The translations under genes were made by a program, and so were the position numbers. DNA of 53,379 nt from Pseudomonadales bacterium (GTDB taxonomy: Bacteria > Pseudomonadota > Gammaproteobacteria > Pseudomonadales > Ketobacteraceae), in assembly GCA_020062665.1 (NCBI GenBank), contig JAGUVW010000032.1, positions 1 through 53,379 of the forward strand, written 5' to 3'. Position 1 is the first letter of the stretch, and each line of letters opens with the position of its first letter. Shown here in pieces: positions 46,440 to 53,379 of this stretch. Under the pieces are notes generated by a model. The model was not told where the DNA came from. It was given only the letters and a program-made list of their open reading frames with translations, and searched no databases.

Positions 46440-47240
46440 ATGATTCCTATGATGAATTCAACATGTTTAAAGTCGGTTGCATCCTTGCTGCTGACAGTAG
46501 GCGCAACTGTATTGCTGTCTGGCTGTGGGGCAGGAGAGGTGCCGGCAGACACCCCGCGGCTCGTGTCGGGCAGCGCAAACAAGCAGGGTCTGTGGCGCAT
46601 GGTTGAGGATTTCGATGGCGAGAAATTCTATTCCACCATGGTGATTCAAGGCACCGGAAACAGCGTGACCATGACGGATTGCAGCAGGGCATTCGAGACA
46701 GATGCCATGCGTTTTACTTCAGGCGCTTACACCGGTTACAACCATGATCTGGCGCCGTTGACAGTCCTCAACAATGACACCATGCGCTGGACCTACCTGA
46801 ACCAGACCCGCAACTTCGAGAAAATGGATGTCGATCCGCAGTTCGATATGGGGCAGTTCAGCCTGAAATCCCCGCTGCTCCCGGATGTGGCGTCTGCCAA
46901 GCTGGCTTGTGTCCAGTTTTCCAAAAACCATGACAGCGAGGTGATGGTGCTGGCCACGCGCGTGCTTGGCAATTCGCTGCTCATTACGATCAACATGAAG
47001 GATCGATTCCGGGTGGGAACTTTTGCGATTGATCCGCACGGTGCGGAGGACACGATGGTAATACTGACCGGGTCGCATTGGGTGATGACGACATTGAGCC
47101 CACATGATGAGGTGTCCACGGGGACGTTGACGATCAAGAAGCGCGGCAATGTCTGGATTGAGGGTGAGCTGAGCGGTGTGCTGGGCAATGGCTCAACACC
47201 CGTGCGGGTTGCGTTCAATGTTGAGACGCCGGTGCGGTGA
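46440..47240 (+). CDS. hypothetical lipoprotein linked to the GMC oxidoreductase
   Basis: The protein is 266 residues long. A lipoprotein signal ends at LLSGC, so Cys29 should be lipidated. The rest is a beta-rich domain (GLWRMVEDFDGEKFYSTMVIQG with TDCSRAFE). I know no family. ATG codons at 46440, 46449 and 46452 all fit; the first is used. It is probably cotranscribed with the exported flavoprotein, and could bind its substrate or anchor it. No export machinery or partner beyond this is visible. Confidence 0.8.
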   Translation: MIPMMNSTCLKSVASLLLTVGATVLLSGCGAGEVPADTPRLVSGSANKQGLWRMVEDFDGEKFYSTMVIQGTGNSVTMTDCSRAFETDAMRFTSGAYTGYNHDLAPLTVLNNDTMRWTYLNQTRNFEKMDVDPQFDMGQFSLKSPLLPDVASAKLACVQFSKNHDSEVMVLATRVLGNSLLITINMKDRFRVGTFAIDPHGAEDTMVILTGSHWVMTTLSPHDEVSTGTLTIKKRGNVWIEGELSGVLGNGSTPVRVAFNVETPVR

Positions 47241-47244
47241 TGAT

Positions 47245-48081
47245 TCAACGATACCGTCTGTTGAGCGCCGCTTCGAGATCATCCAGATAGGATATTCCAT
47301 AGGCGGGTTCATCAAGGCGGTCGTAAAGGCATTTTGGCAAGTCATTGTGGTATTCGCCAAAGCACGTTGCAAGCCCGACCGCAATTGACGCCACGCTGTC
47401 CGTATCGCCACCGAGATCGACGCAACCGATCAAAAGTTGGCTCAATGATGTGTTGTTGATCAGACAAGACAAAGCGGCGCTTACGGTGTCGTAAGCGCTG
47501 ACTGAAACAGTTGTTGTCCAGTTCAGGTTCCATTGGTTCAGGTCGTACTTCTCAAGTACCTGCGGAATGTCCTGGAGGGCAATTTCTTTGTGAAGAGCGT
47601 AATGCGCGATTGTTGCGACGGCTGTGCTGGATAGTATTCCCAATGAAGTGTTGTGGGTTAAGGAAGCCTGCACTTTTGCGACGTGGATAACCTCGTCCAT
47701 GTTGTTGATATATCCGATTGGGATGGATCGGATGGCTGCACCGTTTCGGGTACTGTTTGGGTTCAGCTTTTCCAGCAAATCTGTTACTGAGTTTGCGTTG
47801 CACAATAGATCGTAGAAGCCCTTTGAGTATCCAGGGCGCGGGTCGCGCTTGAAACAATCCAGAATTTTTTGTGCGAAATCTTCTTTGTCAGGTATGGCTT
47901 TTTCCAGCAAAACCTCACTGATTGCCATCGTGAGCTGGGTGTCGTCGGTGTATCTTCCCTGAATATCGTAAAGCTCATGTTTGTGGAATGTGGACAGGTC
48001 GTTTTTCGACGAAATTTTTTCGGGTGTAGAGAATTCGAATCCTGCACCATAAGCGTCTGCGATTGCGATTTCTTTTAGCAT
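47245..48081 (-). CDS. ADP-ribosylglycohydrolase (DraG/ARH family), candidate immunity protein
   Basis: This 278-residue enzyme has the family landmarks: AIADAYGAGFEF, YTDDTQ (Asp46, Asp47), NGAAIRSIPIG, THNTS and GGDTDSVA (Asp226, Asp228). These bind two Mg2+ and hydrolyse ADP-ribose from protein side chains. It lacks a signal, so it acts in the cytosol. It starts 13 bp after an unknown gene that itself follows a VgrG with an ADP-ribosyltransferase tail. Removing the toxin's mark would protect the producer, as described for Tri1 against Tre1 in Serratia. The role here is inferred from position and enzyme class. Confidence 0.92.
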   Translation of the reverse strand: MLKEIAIADAYGAGFEFSTPEKISSKNDLSTFHKHELYDIQGRYTDDTQLTMAISEVLLEKAIPDKEDFAQKILDCFKRDPRPGYSKGFYDLLCNANSVTDLLEKLNPNSTRNGAAIRSIPIGYINNMDEVIHVAKVQASLTHNTSLGILSSTAVATIAHYALHKEIALQDIPQVLEKYDLNQWNLNWTTTVSVSAYDTVSAALSCLINNTSLSQLLIGCVDLGGDTDSVASIAVGLATCFGEYHNDLPKCLYDRLDEPAYGISYLDDLEAALNRRYR

Positions 48082-48094
48082 GGCTTCTTCGTTG

Positions 48095-48784
48095 CTATAT
48101 CATGAGTCCGGTTCTGCTTCGAAAGGCCGCCAGCAAGTCTGCATGGTCGATTTGCTCGAGCTTGGACAGCTTCATGATGCAATCTGGGAGAATATTTTTT
48201 ATGTCAAGGTCGATGGATTCCATTTCTTGAGCCAGATTTTTGTCAAATGCGCAGTCCTCGTGTGCTCCCGATTCGCCGGCTTGGCGCCGCATTCGATAAA
48301 GTCTTTCTGTCCAATAGTTAACTCGCTGTTCATTGTTCCATTGGGTGTACTGAATGGGGAAGTTGTGTTTTTTTAACAGTGAATTCGCCGTTTCCTTGGG
48401 GTCGCTCTCGAATGTTGGGTAAAGAGGTTCGCTTACACTTCCAGTCCCTTGCATTTCTTGTAGGTCAAAAAGCGTATGCTGGCGATGGAGCGTGTTTGTT
48501 TCTTCTTCAAAATAGTATGACGTTCTTAGTTCGAATCTTGGATCCTCAAGTTTCATTGTTGAGGGTTTTGGGGCTCTGCTTTTTCGCTCTTCAATGCATA
48601 GTTTTTGTTGTGTCGTTAGATCAAATTCGATTTCGGTTTGTTTGTTGATGGCGCGATCTATAGTCCATATGACAATGGATGGATTGCTCTCGTTTTGGCA
48701 TTGGTATGCAGTCAAAAAATCGCTTTCACACACTTCGATTTTTATGAAGTATGGTAGTTCATCATATTTAACGTCTTTGATCAC
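48095..48784 (-). CDS. hypothetical protein between effector and glycohydrolase
   Basis: This 229-residue soluble protein has a GTG start at 48782-48784, three bases after the VgrG stop and with AGGA just upstream. It has no signal or membrane helix. The N-terminal half contains a beta-rich region and charged EERKSRAPKPSTMKL, and the C-terminal half is helical with an acidic end (ESIDLDIKNILPD). I do not recognise a family. Its position suggests a second immunity factor that blocks the toxin directly, or an adaptor that loads the VgrG tail. Base composition is AT-richer than the genes to the left. Confidence 0.78.
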   Translation of the reverse strand: MIKDVKYDELPYFIKIEVCESDFLTAYQCQNESNPSIVIWTIDRAINKQTEIEFDLTTQQKLCIEERKSRAPKPSTMKLEDPRFELRTSYYFEEETNTLHRQHTLFDLQEMQGTGSVSEPLYPTFESDPKETANSLLKKHNFPIQYTQWNNEQRVNYWTERLYRMRRQAGESGAHEDCAFDKNLAQEMESIDLDIKNILPDCIMKLSKLEQIDHADLLAAFRSRTGLMI

Positions 48785-48787
48785 GTG

Positions 48788-51700
48788 CTATTCCTGTTTG
48801 AGCGTGATGTTCCCTTTGCCATCTGATCTGATCACCCTGAATCTAACGCCAGGCGGAATGATTGTTTCAGATGAATATGGCATTTTTCCTACCTTGTCGT
48901 GGAAGTGAACGCCAAATGCCAAGTCTGATATGTCTCGTGCTGAGCTTGTTACTATTGTCAGGTTTCTGGAGCCAGCGTAAGCGTCAGATCTGTTTGGGGC
49001 AGTAGACCAAAATGCAGAGTCTACGGTATTTCCAAGTCCGTACTTTGCATCAAAGTTCTTTGTACTTGCTTGGTTGTCCAGTCGGATGCCCCGATATTGG
49101 GTGCTGCCTGATTTTGGCATCTTTTCTAATCCCGACTTGATAAGCTCCGCAAGTTCTTTTGCTTGTGCTGAGCCACCTGCATCCAATGTTTGGTTTAAAT
49201 CACGATAGAACAGTTTCGTAGTATATCCAAAAACCGCTTGGGCTTCATCAGGAGAAAGCCCGTGTTTGGATATGCCGCTTTCTATTAAAGATTTGTAGTC
49301 AATTCCTTGTGCATCCAGATCTGCGTAGAACTGCTTGATCGCGGTCGGAGATGTGTTTTTGAACTGTGACGTTAGTTTCACGTAACGCGGTGCTGATTCT
49401 ATATCTCCAATCCTAAACCCAGGGGTTGGAGAATTTGATTTCTTTTTGTTATTTTCAGGATGAATGGCCTCCGGCCTCTCCAACTGCTCCGCAACTTCAC
49501 TCCCTGTCTGTCCACTCTTGCTCCTGCGCTTTCTCCGCTTCTTGATCGCTTCGGCCAGTTTTTCGAACAGCGGCCCCAGCTTTTTGAATTTATCCAGCAG
49601 TTTGAACTTGCGTCCTGCCGCGACGGTGGCACCTGCACCCACGGTGAGCGCAGTGATCAATATGTCGATGGCGATGTCGCCTGCAACCTGGGTGGCGCCT
49701 TCGAGGATCTCCAGCTTGTGCTGGGCGGTGATGAAATCCTTCGCGAACTGTAGCAGAAGTTTTTGCGTCTCTGCATCATCCCAGATGAAGTTGGCCATGG
49801 CCCAGGTTTGTGCCATTTTCTCCCGCGTGATGCTGCGCGGGTCGAAGCCGAGGACGTCGGCGGCTTCCTTGAACTGGGATTCGGTGAGGTTGTCGAGGAA
49901 GCGCTGGGTGTAGGGGCGTTCGTCGCTGTAGCGCCAGGATTCCCAGGCGACTTTAAGGGCGTTGTTGACCTGCTGTTGTGGCGCGAGGTCATTCACTTCC
50001 TTGAGGAACGAGAAGAAGCCGCCGATGGCACTGCCCACGCCCCGCGCTTCGGCTTTCTTGTCTTCCCACCATTGGCCGACTACCGATTTCTGTTCGTATT
50101 CCGCTTGTATTTTCGCGCTTTCGGCTTTTTCAGACTGGATGATGTCGTTGAGTGCTTTGGCGATATCGCTGCGGATGGCTTTGATTTCGGCTTCGTTGTC
50201 GTCGGGCTGGTATTCGACGGTGACGGCGCCGGGTGTGAGGCCGGTGAGGTGGGCTTTGCCTTCAGCATCGAGTTTGCCTGTGCGTTGGCTGCCGTTGGCG
50301 AGGGTCACGACATAGGGCAGATCTTGCGCCGGGCTGCCGTCAGCGTCGATGCAGATCAGGTCGAGGCAGTCATCAGGAATGTCAGTTGCTGAACTGGAAA
50401 CGGCTTCCGCACCAGAACCAGTGCTAGCTGCCGCATTCAACAAACATTCTGGACACGCCTCCACCAGCGGAGCGGAAAACGTTTTCGCTTGCGCAAAGCT
50501 CGCCAGTTGCGAGCGCGCCTTGTCGAAATCAATCACGGCGGGAAGCGGTGTCACCGATCCCGACGCGGCGCGCAATTTCGCGCCCGGAACAGCGTTGTCC
50601 GCCTCGCCCGGTTGACCCGGCACGGTGGGATTGGCCGCCTTGGCTGATCCGCCGCCACCGCCTTCGTTAATGCGCACCAGCGGGCCGACGATGGTCACGC
50701 CGCTGGGGTCGAGTGTGATCACGCCGGCGCCACCTTTCACCGACAGGCTCATGCCACCTTCAAGAACCGTTTTCGATCCCGCCTTGATATGAAGCGTGTT
50801 GCCCGCCTGAATCACCAGCGCACCGCTGACTTTCAGCTGCAGATCCTGCCCCACACTCACCGACAGGTTCTGCCCGATCTTCTCATTCAGCGCGCCGCCA
50901 ACGGTCAGGTGCAAGTCGCCATTGACCTCGGTGAAGTCTTCGTTGCCGGAAATCGCATGCCGGTCGCGGCCGATCTGGGTGCGTGTGGTGTTCTTCACCC
51001 GCAGATCCATATCCTTTTCCGCGCGTAGGAAAATCTGTTCGCTGCCTTTTTTGTCGTCGATGCGGATTTCGTGGAAGCCACCGCCACCGGGGGACGACAG
51101 GGTTTTCAGCACCGAGCGGGTTTTGTGGGCGGGCAGTGGGTAGGGCGGCAGGTTCTGCCCGTTGTAGACGCGGCCCACCATGATGGGGCGATCCGGGTCG
51201 CCGTGTTCGAATTCGATGATGACTTCCTGGCCGATGCGGGGGATGGCGACACCGCCCCACTGGACGCCGGCAACGGGCTGGTTCACCCGCACCCAGCAAC
51301 TGGTGGTTTCGTTGGCTTGCGCTTCGCGATCCCAGTGGAACTGCACTTTGATGCGGCCGTGCTGGTCGGTGTAGATTTCTTCGCCCTTGGGGCCGGTGAC
51401 CACCGCCGAATGCGGCCCCTTGATGGTGGGTTTGCGCCACTGATACGGCGGGCGGAAAGTTGTTTTGGCGGGAATGCAGGTCAGCGTGCAGCGGAACGGT
51501 TCTTCGCCGCTGGCGGCGCCTTCGCCGTAGGCCTGGGTCTGGGTGCCGGTGATCCCGATGCGGGTGACCAGATATTGCTGGTTCAGGGCCGGATTGGGGT
51601 GGCTGTGCAGGTTGAACCACTGCCCTGCTTCGAAAGTAGTCACATGACATTCCATGTGCACGCTTTGGCGCAGACATTCGCTCTGCTGCAGGCGCAGGTC

Positions 51701-52513
51701 TGCGCGCTTTTTGCCAATGGCCGGATCATCAAACAGCCCGGGGTGATCGTAGTGCTCCAGACTGTTGTGCCGGCCGGTTGCGGCTTCGCGCAGGGCCAGT
51801 CCCGGTTTGGTGAAATCGAAATCCCCCAGCCGCACGGCGCCGCCGGTGATCTGGTGGCGAAAATCCAGCGTGTGGATGCAGTCTTCGCCGTGGGCGCGGC
51901 TGGTTTCCTGCATGTAGCGGATGGCCTGGGCGCCGGATTTGCTGGCGAACACGCTGTTCTTGTCCGCCAGCACCAGGATGTGGCGATCCTTTTTATGGTG
52001 GAAGTGGAAATGCCAGCCTTCTTCACTCATCAGGCGGCTGATGAAAGCGAAGTCGGTTTCGCCGTATTGAACGCAGTAGGGACGGGCAGGGGCGTCGCTG
52101 GTGTGATCCTGGAAGTCGGCGCCCTGAATGCCATGCTCCTTCAGCAGCAGCGTGATGATCTGGTTGGGGTTTTTGTCCTGAAAGATGCGGTGATTTTTAC
52201 TTTGCGTGAGGCGCCAGAGGCGCGGCACAATGGTTATTCTGTAATCAGTGAACTCCCGGCCCTGGCCGGTGTGGCCGGCTTCGATGATCAGGCCGTGGAT
52301 GTGGCGGTCGGGATCACCGTGCAGGGTGAGGGTCGCGGGCAGATCCAGCCAATTTTTTAGTTCGAAATTTGCCCGTTTGCTTGCGACCGAAATGTCATAT
52401 GTATAAAGGCCCGAAATTTCTGCGTGGCCGCTAAAGCCGGTCACGCGGATATCGTCACGGATTCCCTGGATGGTCAGGCTGTAGCGGCTGCGATTGGCGG
52501 CGGGTGTTGGCAT
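48788..52513 (-). CDS. vgrG: type VI secretion VgrG with C-terminal ADP-ribosyltransferase toxin domain
   Basis: This 1241-residue evolved VgrG begins with the gp27/gp44-like part at residues 1-350 (CVQYGETDFAFISRLMSEEG). The gp5 OB-fold is at 375-450 (GRIKVQFHWD), and a long beta-helix needle at 480-615. Residues 715-770 look like a transthyretin/Ig-like repeat, and 800-1000 are helical with a hydrophobic stretch (ILITALTVGAGATVAAG at 951) and a basic run (KKRRKRR). Residues 1090-1241 match an ADP-ribosyltransferase fold of R-S-E type: YTTKLFYRDLN, YRG (Arg1141), FWST (Ser1170, Thr1171) and SSETIIPPGVRF (Glu1216). Start at 52511-52513, since longer reading lacks VgrG character. G+C falls at about residue 1021. 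Confidence 0.93.
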   Translation of the reverse strand: MPTPAANRSRYSLTIQGIRDDIRVTGFSGHAEISGLYTYDISVASKRANFELKNWLDLPATLTLHGDPDRHIHGLIIEAGHTGQGREFTDYRITIVPRLWRLTQSKNHRIFQDKNPNQIITLLLKEHGIQGADFQDHTSDAPARPYCVQYGETDFAFISRLMSEEGWHFHFHHKKDRHILVLADKNSVFASKSGAQAIRYMQETSRAHGEDCIHTLDFRHQITGGAVRLGDFDFTKPGLALREAATGRHNSLEHYDHPGLFDDPAIGKKRADLRLQQSECLRQSVHMECHVTTFEAGQWFNLHSHPNPALNQQYLVTRIGITGTQTQAYGEGAASGEEPFRCTLTCIPAKTTFRPPYQWRKPTIKGPHSAVVTGPKGEEIYTDQHGRIKVQFHWDREAQANETTSCWVRVNQPVAGVQWGGVAIPRIGQEVIIEFEHGDPDRPIMVGRVYNGQNLPPYPLPAHKTRSVLKTLSSPGGGGFHEIRIDDKKGSEQIFLRAEKDMDLRVKNTTRTQIGRDRHAISGNEDFTEVNGDLHLTVGGALNEKIGQNLSVSVGQDLQLKVSGALVIQAGNTLHIKAGSKTVLEGGMSLSVKGGAGVITLDPSGVTIVGPLVRINEGGGGGSAKAANPTVPGQPGEADNAVPGAKLRAASGSVTPLPAVIDFDKARSQLASFAQAKTFSAPLVEACPECLLNAAASTGSGAEAVSSSATDIPDDCLDLICIDADGSPAQDLPYVVTLANGSQRTGKLDAEGKAHLTGLTPGAVTVEYQPDDNEAEIKAIRSDIAKALNDIIQSEKAESAKIQAEYEQKSVVGQWWEDKKAEARGVGSAIGGFFSFLKEVNDLAPQQQVNNALKVAWESWRYSDERPYTQRFLDNLTESQFKEAADVLGFDPRSITREKMAQTWAMANFIWDDAETQKLLLQFAKDFITAQHKLEILEGATQVAGDIAIDILITALTVGAGATVAAGRKFKLLDKFKKLGPLFEKLAEAIKKRRKRRSKSGQTGSEVAEQLERPEAIHPENNKKKSNSPTPGFRIGDIESAPRYVKLTSQFKNTSPTAIKQFYADLDAQGIDYKSLIESGISKHGLSPDEAQAVFGYTTKLFYRDLNQTLDAGGSAQAKELAELIKSGLEKMPKSGSTQYRGIRLDNQASTKNFDAKYGLGNTVDSAFWSTAPNRSDAYAGSRNLTIVTSSARDISDLAFGVHFHDKVGKMPYSSETIIPPGVRFRVIRSDGKGNITLKQE

Positions 52514-52606
52514 GGGGTTCCTGGCATTTTTACAGTAGCACTGTTCAAATAGACGGAATCGACGCAAAGAAAGGGCAAATTTCTGGCCCGACAGGATTGG
52601 TAAAAG

Positions 52607-53379
52607 ATGGAATTGATTTTGGAAGTGGTGAGTTCGGAGCGCTTCATGCTGGGGGACAACGCCAGCCACCGGTTCTTGCCAGCCGGTGGGGTGATAGGCC
52701 GTTCCTCGGAGTGCGACTGGGTGATTCCGGATCAGACCCGTCATCTGTCGGGGCGACATGCCATCATTTCCTTCGAGGCGGGGCAGTTCTACGTCACTGA
52801 TATCAGTACCAACGGGGTTTACCTGAACGGGCCGGATGCCTTGCCCAGGAATGTGGCGGTGCCTCTGCAGGATGAGGATCGCCTGGTGATGGGCGAGCAC
52901 CAGTTCCGGGTGCGGGTGAATATGGAGGTGCGTGCGTCGGTTGCGGTGCCTCCGGTGCGGCCAGTGCAGGCAGCGGCGCCGGTGCTGGGTCAGGGCGGTG
53001 TGGCAGCGGTCGCGAACAACCCGATGGCGGCGGTGGATGCCTTTATCGCGGATCGTCAGCAGCAGGCGCAGGTGCCGAACCAGCCGCAGGATTGGCACCG
53101 CCAGTCGGTGTCCATGCCCGATCAGTTGCGTCCGGAGCAGGAGGCGTTCGTGCCTCCCAAGGTGGCGCCGGTGCAGCCGGTTGCGCAGGCAGCGCCATTG
53201 CCGGATAACTGGATGGATCTTTCGGTGGTGCCGATGGCGCCCGCAGCAGCCGACGACGATCCCTACCGCACCCTGTTCGAGGCGCCTCCGCCAGTGAGTG
53301 CGCCCGTGATTCCCCAGCCTGGCAAACGCGCGTCGACGCCAGTGCCGCCACCCGCGCCACCGCTGACGGCCGTTCCCCC
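52607..53379 (+). CDS. tagH: type VI secretion FHA-domain protein (TagH-like), partial
   Basis: The ATG at 52607 follows an AGGA site and the frame stays open to the right edge (257 codons). The N-terminal 100 residues form an FHA domain (VIGRSSECDWVI, SGRHAIISF, DISTNGVYLNG), which binds phosphothreonine. A Pro/Ala/Gln-rich linker follows. The C-terminal TagH domain, if present, lies beyond the window. It diverges from vgrG by 93 bp and marks the start of a type VI secretion cluster to the right. Phospho-Thr control of the apparatus is the known role of the family. Confidence 0.87.
   Translation, partial: MELILEVVSSERFMLGDNASHRFLPAGGVIGRSSECDWVIPDQTRHLSGRHAIISFEAGQFYVTDISTNGVYLNGPDALPRNVAVPLQDEDRLVMGEHQFRVRVNMEVRASVAVPPVRPVQAAAPVLGQGGVAAVANNPMAAVDAFIADRQQQAQVPNQPQDWHRQSVSMPDQLRPEQEAFVPPKVAPVQPVAQAAPLPDNWMDLSVVPMAPAAADDDPYRTLFEAPPPVSAPVIPQPGKRASTPVPPPAPPLTAVP

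Noticed and set aside
51071-52360. 429-codon plus-strand frame within vgrG
   Set aside because: VgrG core domains are unmistakable on the minus strand; this frame is Gly/Ala/Phe-rich noise.

Overview
The window comes from a high-G+C gammaproteobacterium. It is dense with fatty-acid, acyl-CoA and sterol-type genes: enoyl-CoA hydratase, a DmdC-like acyl-CoA dehydrogenase, MaoC hydratase, long FabG, FadI-like thiolase, FadH, two paired acyl-CoA dehydrogenases and a Tat-exported GMC/cholesterol-oxidase-like flavoprotein. It also carries OprF/OmpA-type porins, a DUF481 protein, FieF, MurI and a type VI secretion locus at the right edge. This fits a marine or soil lipid- or hydrocarbon-using member of the Pseudomonadales/Oceanospirillales type (Alcanivorax, Marinobacter or Ketobacter-like). 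The genus cannot be fixed from sequence alone. No tRNA, rRNA, IS element or CRISPR array was seen.

Layout: 1-336 is a truncated crotonase. 920-5807 (minus) is a five-gene redox operon: NirB-like flavoprotein with BFD [2Fe-2S] and haem-b-type membrane domain, undecahaem cytochrome c, DUF3365 haem lipoprotein, small cytochrome c lipoprotein, and globin. 6297-7814 encodes a 4-hydroxybutyryl-CoA-dehydratase-like protein. 7944-9854 holds two outer-membrane proteins separated by a strong terminator. 10104-14807 holds an acyl-CoA dehydrogenase, then a methyltransferase paired with a 7TM-DISM receptor. 14812-22489 (minus) holds an HNH nuclease and a repair and cell-wall operon (VRR-NUC nuclease, XPD-like helicase, MurI, receiver/membrane hybrid, sirtuin). 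22619-30731 is a beta-oxidation block around an AraC regulator.

30955-37286 is a seven-gene operon: thermostable-haemolysin-family protein, AMP-ligase, haem-oxygenase-like diiron oxidase candidate, SDR, exported repeat protein, and QseB/QseC-like two-component pair. Four YTTAAG repeats at 10-11 bp period precede it, as expected for autoregulation by its own PmrA/QseB-type regulator. The operon looks like an undescribed fatty-acid-derived metabolite pathway. 37360-41376 (minus) holds a pair of acyl-CoA dehydrogenases and AmmeMemoRadiSam proteins A and B. 41485-47240 holds FieF, a CBS protein and a kinase-like/ATPase protein sharing a perfect FNR/ANR box, and a GMC oxidoreductase with a lipoprotein.

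47245-53379 is the most striking region. A type VI VgrG of 1241 residues ends in an ADP-ribosyltransferase toxin domain (R-S-E signature). It is followed in an operon by an unknown protein and an ADP-ribosylglycohydrolase, the enzyme class that reverses ADP-ribosylation. A TagH-like FHA protein starts divergently. The toxin tail and the two downstream genes are visibly poorer in G+C than the VgrG body, as in a swapped effector-immunity cassette.
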